In this document: one piece after another, positions 51,001-58,761 of the stretch | Layout: every line of letters starts with the position of its first letter | Position numbering within the stretch: the stretch's first letter is position 1 | From: Aeromonas cavernicola | Lineage (GTDB): Bacteria; Pseudomonadota; Gammaproteobacteria; Enterobacterales; Aeromonadaceae | DNA: 64,000 nt | Direction of reading: 5' to 3' | Assembly: GCF_002795305.1 (NCBI RefSeq) | Contig: NZ_PGGC01000044.1 | Coordinates: 1 to 64,000 of the forward strand | Notes under the pieces: model-generated | Seen by the model: only the letters and a program-made list of their open reading frames with translations | Database searches by the model: none | Told to the model about the DNA's origin: nothing | Position numbers and translations under genes: made by a program

Positions 51001-53233
51001 CGCTGTTGCGCAGCGCATTAGCGTGCAGGGTCAGTGCATTTGCCGAGACCGCACCACCATTGACAAATTGCTTGCCCTGATAGCGCAGCAGCGCATCACT
51101 GGCTAAGGTGCCACGGTTAAGCAGGGTCCCGATGGCTAACCCCATCTCCCCTTTCGCGGCCCATGTTCCTTCTTGCACGGCCTCACGCGCGCTGACGTTG
51201 AGGTTAGTTTGAGCAAGCAATTGCCCCTGCTGACCACTGGCTATCTGGTCTGCTGTCAGTGTGACCTGTTCCCCCTGCAAGGTGCCATCAAGCGCCAGTT
51301 GCTGGGCGTTGAGGGTGACGTGCTGGCCTTTGGTGATCCCACTGAGTAGCAGCAGTTGGCTGCCGATGGTGAGGGTGCCATCACTGATCAGTTGCCCAGC
51401 AGAAGCCATGTCACGCCCAGTGAGGGCAATACCATCGCGGCCAAGCAACATGCCACGGTTATCTAGTCGGTCTGTGCCAAGGGTTAACCGAGCGCCCCCT
51501 AGGGTGCCGCTATTGAGCAGCGCGCCCTGATTGGTGATCGTCAAAGCGTCTTCGCTCACCACCTTACCTTGGTTGGTCAAGGTGCTGCTGTTCAGGGTCA
51601 ATGGCCCCTTACTGAGCAATTGTGCCGTTGGGCCATTGGTGAGCTGAGTGAGGGTGAGTTCGCCATGACCATCAGCCGAGAGGGTACCCTGATTATCGAG
51701 TTGGTCACCGTGCCAGCTCAGTTGCCCCTGACTGTGCATGGTGCCTTGCTGGGTGGCTCGATCGGCTTTAACGGTCAGAGCTTGCCCCGCCGTTACGCTG
51801 GCCTCGTTAGTGAGTTTTTTACCATTTATGGCTATTTGCTGGCCTTGCATCCTGCCAGACAGGGCGATCTCATCAGCGGTGATCTCGACCCGTGCCTGAC
51901 CTTCAAGGTTGGCCTCTTTACTTTGCACCCAGCGCTGACCGCCCTTGACGGTCAGCGAGCCCGCCGCAGCCAAGGTGCCTTGCAAACTGGCCGCCTCGCT
52001 AGCGGTAACGGTTACGCCGCCACCACTCTGTTGACGGCCGGCAAGGGTCACGGTGTTACCTGATAGCGCTAGCTGCTCGGCTGCGCTTAGCTCACCACGC
52101 TGCACAAGGGCTGTTGTTGCCGCCACATTGATAGTACGAGCGTCCACTTGACTGGCTGATACCGTGACTTGCTTGCCTGCGAGCTTGGCACTGTCGGCCG
52201 CTAACTGGCTTTGCGAGAGGTGGATGTCGCCCGCAGCACTAGCCGTTAGCGCCCCCTGTGCCGCCAGCTTACCGCCCAGCGCAACATTCCCTTTCGCCGC
52301 GAGGGTGAGATCGCCTTGGGCTGCACTGTCTCGCAGCCGGATGGCACCATTGGCATCCAGGGTTAAGTCGCCCTGCTTGGCCACTACGTTGGCCAGATTG
52401 ATCCCGACCCCTTGCTCACTGGACACCAGTCGAATTTTATTGGCATACATGCCACCGAGCGCTGCGCCGTCGATGGCAATGGTCGGGGTGGGCCCGGTGC
52501 CTGCTTGCGCCGTCACCTCACCAGTTTGGCGATCGATGCGGTTTGCACCTGCCACCACATTGACGGTCTGGCCATGGAGGGCGCCATTCAGTTGCAGCGC
52601 CCGCGCCATCAAGTCAACGGAATCTTGGCGGCTGGCATCAAGCCCCTTGCCGCCCACGGTCAGGGTGCCCTGTTTAACATCCAGTGCTTGCAGTTGCCCC
52701 TGTGGATCCAACACCGGCTTACCGGTGGAGAGCGTCACATTGGGGGTGTTAATAAAGCCGCAGCCATCGCAGGTGAGGCCATTGGGGTTGGCGATCACGA
52801 CGCCGGCTTGCTGGCCTGCAACTTCCAGATAGCCTTGTAGCTGCGACGGATTGGCGCCCACTACCTCATTGATGATGAGATTGGCAGCCTGACCAGTGAG
52901 ATGGGGGTTGTTTTGAATCAGCCCGCCCAGCTGGGTCTGGGTCAGCTGACCGGTGGCATTGTTGAGAATGGCGCCCGCCTGGCCGACGTTAAAATCCTGA
53001 TAGCGGTTGTGCGAGACCCCTGCCCCGTTGGGGGTGGCGATGTCAACGATGGGTACTCCATTCCCCGCTTGATTGAGGGTGGTGTTGCCGGTGGCCACGG
53101 CAATGCCTTCAGCAAAGGCAGGATGAGCTGGCTGCAGCGCCATCATCAGGCAGAGTTGGTATACAACGGCGCGACATACCCGTGAGAATTGGGGGGGCGT
53201 TACTGTTATTGATCCCGGTTGTTTCATGGTCAT
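45017..53233 (-). CDS. Two-partner secretion exoprotein TpsA (filamentous hemagglutinin family)
   Basis: A 2738-residue exoprotein secreted by the adjacent TpsB. It has a signal peptide ending near residue 42 (MALQPAHPAFA), then the TPS secretion domain (about 45-290) with GVVIANPNGLTCDGCGFINTP. A very long array of short repeats follows, typical of FHA beta-helices (LTNQGTLQAGGNL-type units and LDNRGQLQA). The C-terminal region has hemagglutinin repeats and a hydrophobic DUF637-like segment (SVIAIAVAAASGGAGAALL). It ends GGLAAATVHTSDIGSSPALPSWKID without a VENN motif or a recognisable CdiA-type toxin, and no immunity gene follows. Likely an adhesin. Confidence 0.92.
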   Translation of the reverse strand: MTMKQPGSITVTPPQFSRVCRAVVYQLCLMMALQPAHPAFAEGIAVATGNTTLNQAGNGVPIVDIATPNGAGVSHNRYQDFNVGQAGAILNNATGQLTQTQLGGLIQNNPHLTGQAANLIINEVVGANPSQLQGYLEVAGQQAGVVIANPNGLTCDGCGFINTPNVTLSTGKPVLDPQGQLQALDVKQGTLTVGGKGLDASRQDSVDLMARALQLNGALHGQTVNVVAGANRIDRQTGEVTAQAGTGPTPTIAIDGAALGGMYANKIRLVSSEQGVGINLANVVAKQGDLTLDANGAIRLRDSAAQGDLTLAAKGNVALGGKLAAQGALTASAAGDIHLSQSQLAADSAKLAGKQVTVSASQVDARTINVAATTALVQRGELSAAEQLALSGNTVTLAGRQQSGGGVTVTASEAASLQGTLAAAGSLTVKGGQRWVQSKEANLEGQARVEITADEIALSGRMQGQQIAINGKKLTNEASVTAGQALTVKADRATQQGTMHSQGQLSWHGDQLDNQGTLSADGHGELTLTQLTNGPTAQLLSKGPLTLNSSTLTNQGKVVSEDALTITNQGALLNSGTLGGARLTLGTDRLDNRGMLLGRDGIALTGRDMASAGQLISDGTLTIGSQLLLLSGITKGQHVTLNAQQLALDGTLQGEQVTLTADQIASGQQGQLLAQTNLNVSAREAVQEGTWAAKGEMGLAIGTLLNRGTLASDALLRYQGKQFVNGGAVSANALTLHANALRNSGQLVAAQTGQITSDTLDNQGRLQAGGTLSLTSPHLLNSGQLISGLALAITTGTFTNSGTTAAGTTLALHGSLLTNHGKWVAGEALHLKADTVTQGQTGVTASNSALTIDATTLTGQGMFSAKGPLALRATTLNVDGQLYSDDALTLSAEQLSLSGRSDSNTLQLAASNATLNGTLTTLQDAALQLSGTLQHHGRINANQIAINAVRMEGNGDLYAEKTLNVNANQLAQGGTWLAKESAALRGDTLQLGGTLAALAGLSLNASTALASSDSAKVIAGSQLAVTAPTLQMAGRWQAGTAATLTSRQLTQLGDLVTGGALTVQAQDWQVGGNTQAAGAIAATLSGHADLAGRVSSHQDIRITANRLTQRGELLGQANVTLSVQGMLQQLGKLMGQQTLNISADHLDQQGDIIAGRSVVMARTVTQQGQWLSDGQFRYQGQQLDNRGQLQAADIQLQANHTSNRGSVLAHNQLTLAGERLDNLGQWQAGAQTLTLNALSNTQGAQLRSQTDGTLDVAQLDNAGQLVAQGTLRVSGQTLHNQSGGLISADNLALTSTDTLSSAGILFGLRQLLVTSATLDGSGQLLAGRQLGIDTERVTQIGQWLSGGDLALKVGSSLTSQGNISANNQLELDVQGDWQNRGQWVAGSGLRATTSGALDNQGQLISNGTLQLSASSLDNSGSVQAGNTLRLDTNGALRNSGMIASVGNQQWLGDSFYNEGTLYSGGHLSLTANSNLTNQYGTLLAEQGAALKVNNGQLINASGTIDAGNGDLTLSAQQVINKKAVWSIREDEPTRIDFQFTVAPELTIPAFISLADMTATDACWLSYADTCVSFDEFKAQPGRDYGFTYQQFDDMRNSLSADEVMVYPAAINDGDYAKGLYKARKIAADQLRLYLTKGGMSVLADSPSAMLLSTSNITINAQQVENDASQILAGGNINIDADTLYNRSYQAGGIYEYVDYFFSWDQPNDAGAVFGDGYAPRDNSVYSERVEGKTFNALISAGGNLTGTVAGMIDNVTIKANAGPVSSTTPRPELANVAVDGPRGPSWQAGPNAQQVTFTPVGEPNGVPLPDYPLPGGGNGLFVVTDKPDSQYLIEVNPLISELGSAGNAALANIDQALAAAAQASGQWDSWQAINAAQPGALPDGTPLTLAPAVEQNPVWTDPGKFLGSNYFFAQLGYNPERDIKLLGDAAFDTRVIRDAVLAQTGRRFINGEMGSDLAQMRALIDNAAQNQRDLGLMPGVALTAAQVAQLGHSMVWWEPIWFNGQIVLAPKLYLTEADQRHLTGSVITAGNIDLKAGAINNSGTFLADGTLSLKSGTTLTNQGSLQAGGNLGLLAMDDILNQGQIAGQNVTLASANGSIINQTQTAQRHVDVNGILSEVLSDQTRFSRTDIGDTASITSAGTLLLQAGKDINLSAAELLAGGNMTLLAANDITIDSLESRHSWEEGQNRFSRIDQLMSELNAGGALSLTAGNDLSLTASMAEAKGDVSLSAGNNLLLASEANQTSDDVRQGNKHTIDRTTAQVGATIAGDNVSVSAGNHLLAQASTITALGNASLQAGGELQLVTADNEEFHYEKSKSKGTFSSKTTEIEQRDVTAQGTTITAAGNVSLASQGDMTLKGSAIKAGDTLALDTDGQLNLLTATDEHFYRKDEQKKGFTVTAQGNGTSSTTERQNQLEGSDITINAGQGVLLQVGQREGEDLQANLTALANEPGMAWVNQVSQLPGVKQEAVQEAYEQWDYKQQSLNPIVASVIAIAVAAASGGAGAALLSTQTAATTAMANAAFATLATQAAQSMVLHGGDLSAVLKDLGSSANIKQLATSVATAGALSGFDQWAGLDSAAKQANNPFAQPGAADLMSWDTFNRVTGHATISAGITSTINGGSVGDAFKDSLLANIQAQVGKSVAGVIGDNGNALGDVGKTIAHGVTSGAIAEITGDKFAAGAAGGAMSELASNWSLGAFGDNEEYQVALNKVLGGLAAATVHTSDIGSSPALPSWKID

Positions 53234-53379
53234 TGTTACTTATCCGCACGGTGTTACTGAGCCAAACGGCTTAGTTTGGTTGCCTGATGGAGGCGCTCAT
53301 ACGCCAGTGACGCCAGCCATTAGTAGGGCAGGTCAATCACCTCGTGTTGGTTCGTCTGCTGATGGGTCGGTGGACCCGA

Positions 53380-55059
53380 TTAAAAGGGCACTGTTGCTCG
53401 GTAATAGAGCACCCAGTCGTCAGCATCGAGCCAGTCTGGGGCGCTTAACGGGAACCCCACGCTGATATTGCCGGTAAAGTAGCGATAGCGTTGCTCCCAG
53501 CCGATCGCGGTGCCCACCAAGTCGTGCCAGCCATCCCCTTGTTCCGCCATGTCGACCCGGCCCATGTCCAGTGCCAGCCAGCTACGCCATTGACCGAGCC
53601 AATGGGGGACAGCGCCTTGCCAGCTCACTTCGCTACGCAGGTAGCCGCCCACATCGCCGCTGATGCTCTGTTCTTTAAACCCACGTACCGAGGCATCCCC
53701 GCCAAGGGAGAGCCGCTCCACGCTGTAGAGTCGATCCGATGTCCATTGGCCATTGAGGGTCGACAGCCAGCCCCACTGCTCGCCTGCGGTGCTGTAACTG
53801 CCAAACAGTCCCCATTTTGTAAACTGGGCTTGCGGCCACTGGGCCGCTCGGCCGTGGTCGCTATCTGCGCCGAACCAGTCAGTACCCAGCGTCAGGGCTG
53901 GGTTAAGAGTGAAGAAGTGGCGATCGACACGGGTAGCCAGATTGGTACCCAGTCGCAGTGAGGAGAGCTGATAGCTGCTGGTGTCGAGCAGTTGATCCAT
54001 GATGAAGTTGCGACTCTGGCGGTGGGTGATGCCAAGCACGCCCGCTAACTTGGTCTGGCCATCCCGATACAGGGTGTGGGTCAGGTTTCCGGTGGTGGTG
54101 CGGGTATCGCCACGACTGTCATAGATAAACCCTCGTGACCGCAGATCGTTACGGTAATCGCTGTACTGGTAGCCCACATCAAACAACCAGTAGCCATACG
54201 GCAGACTGATCCCCGCCTGCCAGTTGCTGGCCTGGTGGCTAGGGCGCCCATCGGTGCTGCGGGCGGCCGCCAGTGTCCACTGTTCGGCCAGTGATAACAG
54301 ATTGTCGGCGCTAAGCGAGAGCCGCCCTTGCTCTGCTCCGGTGCTGTTTTGGCCACTGTTGTCAAACTCCAGGTTGCCTTGCCATGGCACGCCTTGGCTG
54401 CCGTTGAGGTTGACAATAGAGTGGCCGGGCAGGGTGCCGGGCTGGATATCAAGTTGATAGGAGAGCGAGCGCAGCCGCGAGAGCTGATCTACCCCTTGTT
54501 CTAAATCCCGCAAGTTGAGCACTTGGCCAATCAACCCCGGAAAGAGAGTGCGGGTGATCCGATCTGGCTGGCCATTGACCCTGATGGCCTCGATGCGACC
54601 TTCCAGTATCGCGATGGTCAGGGTCCCCTGTGCCAGATCCTGCTCTGGCAAGAAGGCGCGGCTGGTCACCCATCCTTGTGCCACATACCACTGACTGGTG
54701 TCTCGGATCAGCTGATTGATCTGGGCGAGCCCCATGCAGCGGTTTAAGTACGGGGTGGCAAGACGGTGCTGTTGATCTTCGGTCAGCTGTGAGGCGCCAT
54801 CAAACTGGATCTTGGTCACCTGAAAGCAGGGGCCTGATGCCTCGCTGGCTGGGCCTGTCGGGGTGATAGGCAACACCTGCTGGCGGGAGACCTCATCCCG
54901 CTGGCGGGCCGCCTCTTCAAGCAATGCCCGTTGGCGCTGCTCAATGTCCTGTTGCTCGGCAGGGGAGGCCGCCAAGGCTACCGCCCCCACGGATGCCAAG
55001 ATCAGCGGGAGTATAACAAGGCGCCCGATGGAGAGTTGGCGCAGGACAAAAGGGATCAT
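53380..55059 (-). CDS. Two-partner secretion outer-membrane transporter TpsB (ShlB/FhaC/HecB family)
   Basis: The Omp85-type pore that exports the neighbouring TpsA. The 559-residue protein has a signal peptide (LVILPLILASVGAVALAAS), an N-terminal helix (AEQQDIEQRQRALLEEAARQ) and two POTRA domains (about 80-230, CFQVTKIQFDGAS and LTIAILEGRIEAIRVNG). A 16-strand barrel follows, with the L6 motif VRGFKEQ and a C-terminal Phe. It lies 146 bp upstream of tpsA on the same strand. Confidence 0.94.
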   Translation of the reverse strand: MIPFVLRQLSIGRLVILPLILASVGAVALAASPAEQQDIEQRQRALLEEAARQRDEVSRQQVLPITPTGPASEASGPCFQVTKIQFDGASQLTEDQQHRLATPYLNRCMGLAQINQLIRDTSQWYVAQGWVTSRAFLPEQDLAQGTLTIAILEGRIEAIRVNGQPDRITRTLFPGLIGQVLNLRDLEQGVDQLSRLRSLSYQLDIQPGTLPGHSIVNLNGSQGVPWQGNLEFDNSGQNSTGAEQGRLSLSADNLLSLAEQWTLAAARSTDGRPSHQASNWQAGISLPYGYWLFDVGYQYSDYRNDLRSRGFIYDSRGDTRTTTGNLTHTLYRDGQTKLAGVLGITHRQSRNFIMDQLLDTSSYQLSSLRLGTNLATRVDRHFFTLNPALTLGTDWFGADSDHGRAAQWPQAQFTKWGLFGSYSTAGEQWGWLSTLNGQWTSDRLYSVERLSLGGDASVRGFKEQSISGDVGGYLRSEVSWQGAVPHWLGQWRSWLALDMGRVDMAEQGDGWHDLVGTAIGWEQRYRYFTGNISVGFPLSAPDWLDADDWVLYYRATVPF

Positions 55060-55399
55060 CTGTGTGTATAGCCTACATAGGTGAAACGGAGGTGAGGCGA
55101 GTGGTTACACCGCAACGTTAGCTCGCCACCACGTTCACTAAGGGCAACGACCAAGGGAGGGTGACGCATCACGATTTTGGCGGGGGATTAGATAGAAACT
55201 GAGGAGAAAATTCAATCAACGAAGAAGGGGATTTGTCACAATTGACGAAGATTCAGATAAATCTTACGAAAAAGTAATTATTAATAATTTCATCTATTAA
55301 CGCGGCCCCACGGCCCGTTTTATCTGCTGTTCTCCATCGGCTAGGGATGGCTTGTCACCGTTCCTGGCTCGTGTTGGTTAAGCGACGCTGTTTTTCACC
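55060..55399. other. Divergent promoter region between tpsB and the siderophore receptor
   Basis: No gene is recognised in the tpsB-proximal part. An AT-rich stretch at 55240-55300 contains a 14-bp perfect palindrome, AATTATTAATAATT (55276-55289), that could be an operator for tpsBA. The receptor-proximal part holds the Fur box and promoter listed separately. Confidence 0.45.
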
Positions 55400-55468
55400 T
55401 TGCGATAAAAATGAAAATCAATATCATTCACATGCCAGTTTTGTGAGCCCTCATAATTACAATAAAAT
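55400..55468 (+). promoter_or_regulatory. Fur box and promoter of the siderophore receptor gene
   Basis: TGAAAATCAATATCA (55412-55426) matches 12 of 14 defined positions of the Fur 7-1-7 consensus TGATAATnATTATCA. It overlaps a possible promoter (TTGCGA at 55400, 16 bp, TATCAT at 55422) and lies just before another (TTGTGA at 55441, 16 bp, TAAAAT at 55463). Iron repression of the receptor is strongly suggested. Confidence 0.8.
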
Positions 55469-55515
55469 CAATAACTTTTTGCCTTAAGGCTACTATTGCA
55501 GAGTCAACATTGAAT

Positions 55516-57558
55516 ATGCAGCACACTCGTTTTAGCAGCGCGCTCGCCGCGCTGGCACTGCTTGGCACAGGTAACAATGCCCATGCTGCCGATGAAACCA
55601 TCACGGTCGTTGGCAAGAAATCGCAACATCAGGAAGTGGCCACCGCCACCCGCACCAACACACCTGCTAAGCGGGTGCCCCAGACCATCGACAGCGTCTC
55701 GGTCAGCGAGTTGACCGCCTTTGGTCAACCGACCCTGAGCGAAGCGCTGACCGGCATCCCCGGGGTGAACGCCAGCGGCGATACCCGCTTTGATAGCGTC
55801 AACATCCGTGGGTTCAGCGCCAGCAGTGATTTCTATCTGGACGGTTTTCGGGACGATATGCAGTACACCCGCGACCTTGGCAATATCGAGCGAGTCGAGG
55901 TGCTCAAAGGGCCGGCGGCGGTGCTCTACGGCCGTGGCAGCACGGGCGGGATCGTCAACCGGATCAGCAAAAAACCGCACAAGGGGCAGCAATCTAGCGT
56001 CAGCGCCCAGGTCGGCAGTTTCGACAGCCAGCGGCTGGCCGCCGATCTCAATGGCGAGGCAAACGAGCAACTGCAACTGCGGTTGAACGTGGCACAGGAA
56101 GATAAAAATAGCTTTCGTGACGGCGTGCAGAGCAAGCGTACCCTGCTGGCGCCCTCGGCTAACTGGGCGATCCGCGACAACCTCAACTGGCTGGTACAGT
56201 ACGAGCGTAACGAGCACGATCGCACCCCAGATCGCGGCATTCCGGGGATGAATGGTCGCCCCGCCAACGTACCCCGTGAATATGTCTACAGCGATACTAG
56301 CCGCGACTTCATCGACGACGTGGCGCAATCGACCCGATCTAGTCTCACTTGGGATGTCAACGAGCAGTGGCAGCTGCGCCAGCAACTGAGTTACATCACC
56401 CTCGATAGCCAGTTTGACAATACCTATGTCACTGGGGTGAGAGGGGATCAGGTCACCCGCTCCCGTTGGCAGCAAGATCTCAAGGCCAAGAGCCTGATCA
56501 ACAACATCGAAGCGGAAGGTTTGCTGCAAACCGGCCCCGTTGAGCATCGGCTGCTGGTTGGTGTCGAGCTGAGCTCTCAACAGCGCACCCCCAAGCTCTA
56601 CCAAAATGCCACCCCGATCCCTGCGGGCAATCTTTATGAGCCGGGCGCGCTGCCGAGCTATAACGGCGCCATGAGGTTATCCAGCGATGCCCAGCATCGG
56701 GTGCGCGGTAATGGCCTCTATCTGCAAGATCAACTGACCCTTGGCGATTGGCAGCTGGTGGCCGGTCTGCGCCGCGATGATTTCACCGTGACCAGCCGCC
56801 GCCATGACCTGAATAAGGAAGAGACCCGCTCAGTCATCAGCCTTAGTCCGCGTTTGGGGTTGGTATGGAGCCCGCTTGAGGATCATGCGTTCTACACCTC
56901 CTACAGCAAGACCTTCACCCCAGTGGGGGGCGAGCTGATCGGTCTGACCCCAGGCGATCAAAACAACAATCTCGACCCTCAGAACACCCGGCTCTATGAA
57001 GCGGGTGTGAAAAGCGACTGGTTGGCCGGTCATGTCGCGACCACCCTCTCGATTTATCGACTGGAAATGTACAACAAACGCACCAGAGACCCACTCGATC
57101 CGACCAAAATCCTGCTCACTGGGTTGCAACGTACCGAGGGGATCGAGTTAAGCGCTCGTGCCGAACTAACCGACCAGATCTACCTGCGTGGCGGCATTGC
57201 TATTCAAGATGCCGAACAAGTCAGGGCCGAGGCCAACTTGCAGGGCAAACGCCCGGCTAACGTCTCCCGTCACAATGGCCAACTCTATGTTGGTTACAAA
57301 AGTGGTGAGCAGGGTTGGTTCGGTGAAACCGGCGTGACAGCGGTAGGCGATCGCTTCGCCGATAATGCCAATGCCACCGTGTTGCCCGGCTATGCCCGCC
57401 TCGATGCGCGGGCCGGTTACCGCTGGCAACAATGGGAAGCCGAGCTGAGTGCCGAAAACCTGACTGACCATGAATACGTCGTGAGTGCTACCAGCGCCAA
57501 CCAGATCATGCCGGGCACCCCTCGTCAGCTGATCTTAAGTGGCAGCTACCGCTTCTGA
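55516..57558 (+). CDS. TonB-dependent siderophore receptor
   Basis: Outer-membrane ferric-siderophore transporter. The ATG at 55516 gives 680 residues with a signal peptide (ALAALALLGTGNNAHA). The TonB box is DETITVVGK. The plug domain (about 45-155) has VNIRGFSASSDFYLDGFRDD and RVEVLKGPAAVLYGRGSTGG; the 22-strand barrel ends in Phe (LILSGSYRF). It resembles the FhuE/Fiu-like group that uses catecholate or hydroxamate siderophores; the ligand cannot be decided. A Fur box lies upstream and a PepSY gene downstream. Confidence 0.93.
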   Translation: MQHTRFSSALAALALLGTGNNAHAADETITVVGKKSQHQEVATATRTNTPAKRVPQTIDSVSVSELTAFGQPTLSEALTGIPGVNASGDTRFDSVNIRGFSASSDFYLDGFRDDMQYTRDLGNIERVEVLKGPAAVLYGRGSTGGIVNRISKKPHKGQQSSVSAQVGSFDSQRLAADLNGEANEQLQLRLNVAQEDKNSFRDGVQSKRTLLAPSANWAIRDNLNWLVQYERNEHDRTPDRGIPGMNGRPANVPREYVYSDTSRDFIDDVAQSTRSSLTWDVNEQWQLRQQLSYITLDSQFDNTYVTGVRGDQVTRSRWQQDLKAKSLINNIEAEGLLQTGPVEHRLLVGVELSSQQRTPKLYQNATPIPAGNLYEPGALPSYNGAMRLSSDAQHRVRGNGLYLQDQLTLGDWQLVAGLRRDDFTVTSRRHDLNKEETRSVISLSPRLGLVWSPLEDHAFYTSYSKTFTPVGGELIGLTPGDQNNNLDPQNTRLYEAGVKSDWLAGHVATTLSIYRLEMYNKRTRDPLDPTKILLTGLQRTEGIELSARAELTDQIYLRGGIAIQDAEQVRAEANLQGKRPANVSRHNGQLYVGYKSGEQGWFGETGVTAVGDRFADNANATVLPGYARLDARAGYRWQQWEAELSAENLTDHEYVVSATSANQIMPGTPRQLILSGSYRF

Positions 57559-57580
57559 TCACCATATGGTAATCATCCCC

Positions 57581-57606
57581 GGCCAGCGTTTGCTGGCCAC
57601 TTTTTT
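57581..57606 (+). terminator. Intrinsic terminator after the receptor gene
   Basis: GGCCAGC and GCTGGCC (57581-57587, 57592-57598) form a 7-bp stem with a GTTT loop, followed by AC and T6. It is between the receptor and the PepSY gene, so the latter is reached by readthrough or its own promoter. Confidence 0.8.
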
Positions 57607-57649
57607 AGGCGTCTGGGTTAGGCGCCACCATTATTAGGTAACACCGCAG

Positions 57650-58276
57650 ATGCTCAAACACCGCCGAATCCCCCTTCATAACAATAAATGGGTACGCCGC
57701 ATTCACGCTTGGGCTGGGTTTGCCACCCTCGTCCTGATGCTGATTTACGGCATCACCGGGCTCTGGTTGCAGCATCGCGCCGTGCTGCCGATCCCCGGCC
57801 CGCACACCGATAAATCCAGCGAACTGATCACCCTAACGCAGCCCCTTGCCAGCCCAGATGCCCTCAAAGCGCTGCTGCAACAACGCTACCCTGATAACTT
57901 CGAGCAGAGCCGGACCATGCTCACCCCTGCTCAAACACTGCCAACCCCGACCGGGGAGTTGACCCTACCAGCCCGCTGGGAGATCCGAGGGGCCAGCCTG
58001 AGCCAGACGGTCGCGGCGAGCTATGTGGCGGGCACCTTGCAAGTGCGCACCGAATTGCAGCAAGCCAACTTCGCCGCCAGCCTCAATCGCCTGCATCGCG
58101 GCATGGGCACCGGCCTTGGCTGGCAACTGTTTGGCGATCTGGCTGCCATCGCCCTGCTGCTGCTGGCCCTCACCAGCCTGTTTATGTGGACCAAGCTGCA
58201 CGGCCACCCCCGCATCGTGATCCTGATTGGCACCGCTGGCGCCCTCGGCACCCTGCTGTTTGCTCTGTGGGGATAG
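57650..58276 (+). CDS. PepSY-associated TM (iron-regulated membrane) protein
   Basis: A 208-residue inner-membrane protein of the PepSY_TM group often found next to siderophore receptors. It has the N-terminal KWVRRIHAWAGFATLVLMLIYGITG membrane helix in its family form (the string RRIHAWAG), a periplasmic PepSY-like region with ARWEIRGAS, and two C-terminal membrane segments after LHRGMGTGLGW. Members are thought to help reduce or release imported iron. The ribosome-binding site is weak. Role is inferred from family and position. Confidence 0.8.
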   Translation: MLKHRRIPLHNNKWVRRIHAWAGFATLVLMLIYGITGLWLQHRAVLPIPGPHTDKSSELITLTQPLASPDALKALLQQRYPDNFEQSRTMLTPAQTLPTPTGELTLPARWEIRGASLSQTVAASYVAGTLQVRTELQQANFAASLNRLHRGMGTGLGWQLFGDLAAIALLLLALTSLFMWTKLHGHPRIVILIGTAGALGTLLFALWG

Positions 58277-58434
58277 CGAGCCCCGGCAGACCTGCGCCGC
58301 GCACCGTAAATGAAAGCGCACCGCAAATGGAATGGAAGCGCCCTGCGATGAAAGCGCAGCTAGCCGGACCGTACACGGGTAGCGCCGCACATCGGTATGG
58401 CGGCGTAAGGTGATGGGATCAAGGGCGCGGGCCG

Positions 58435-58557
58435 TTAGCCATGGCCCCGTGGTGTGATTGAGTAGGGCGCGGCATTAGGGGCTGCTGTCACTTGGCGAGC
58501 GGTAATAGCCCCTTGCCCTGCGGCCAGCTTTACCACCCCAAAAATGGCATCTAGCAT
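58435..58557 (-). CDS. Possible 40-residue small protein
   Basis: An ATG with an ideal AAGGAG site five bases upstream (58563-58568) opens a 40-codon frame that begins MLDAIFGVVKLAAGQGAI and ends PRGHG. The first 18 residues are amphipathic or weakly hydrophobic. The family is not recognised. It lies between the PepSY gene and the restriction operon, in a stretch otherwise without genes. The strong ribosome-binding site is the main support. Confidence 0.4.
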   Translation of the reverse strand: MLDAIFGVVKLAAGQGAITARQVTAAPNAAPYSITPRGHG

Positions 58558-58601
58558 CGCAACTCCTTGTCATAAAACAAAAAAACATCAGCAATGACGT
58601 G

Positions 58602-58644
58602 CAGAGAACCCCGTTTTATCTGTCCCAGACCATCAGGTTCTCTG
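58602..58644. repeat. 9-bp perfect inverted repeat near the edge of the restriction region
   Basis: CAGAGAACC (58602-58610) and GGTTCTCTG (58636-58644) are separated by 25 bp, just upstream of the small 40-codon frame. It could be a regulatory or recombination site, or chance. The rest of 58277-58761 shows no other gene; a further imperfect inverted repeat GACTAT / ATAGTC lies at 58668-58693. Confidence 0.5.
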
Positions 58645-58761
58645 GCTCAATGTGAGACAAACAGTTTGACTATCCTGTCGACTGGACATAGTCTTATCCG
58701 CAACACGACCCCGGCCTCTTGGTTGCTTCGCAACTTACGCTGGGGTTCTTATTTGGTGGAT

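Noticed and set aside
55504-56604. 366-codon frame opposite the siderophore receptor
   Set aside because: Antisense shadow; the plus-strand receptor has signal peptide, TonB box, plug and barrel.
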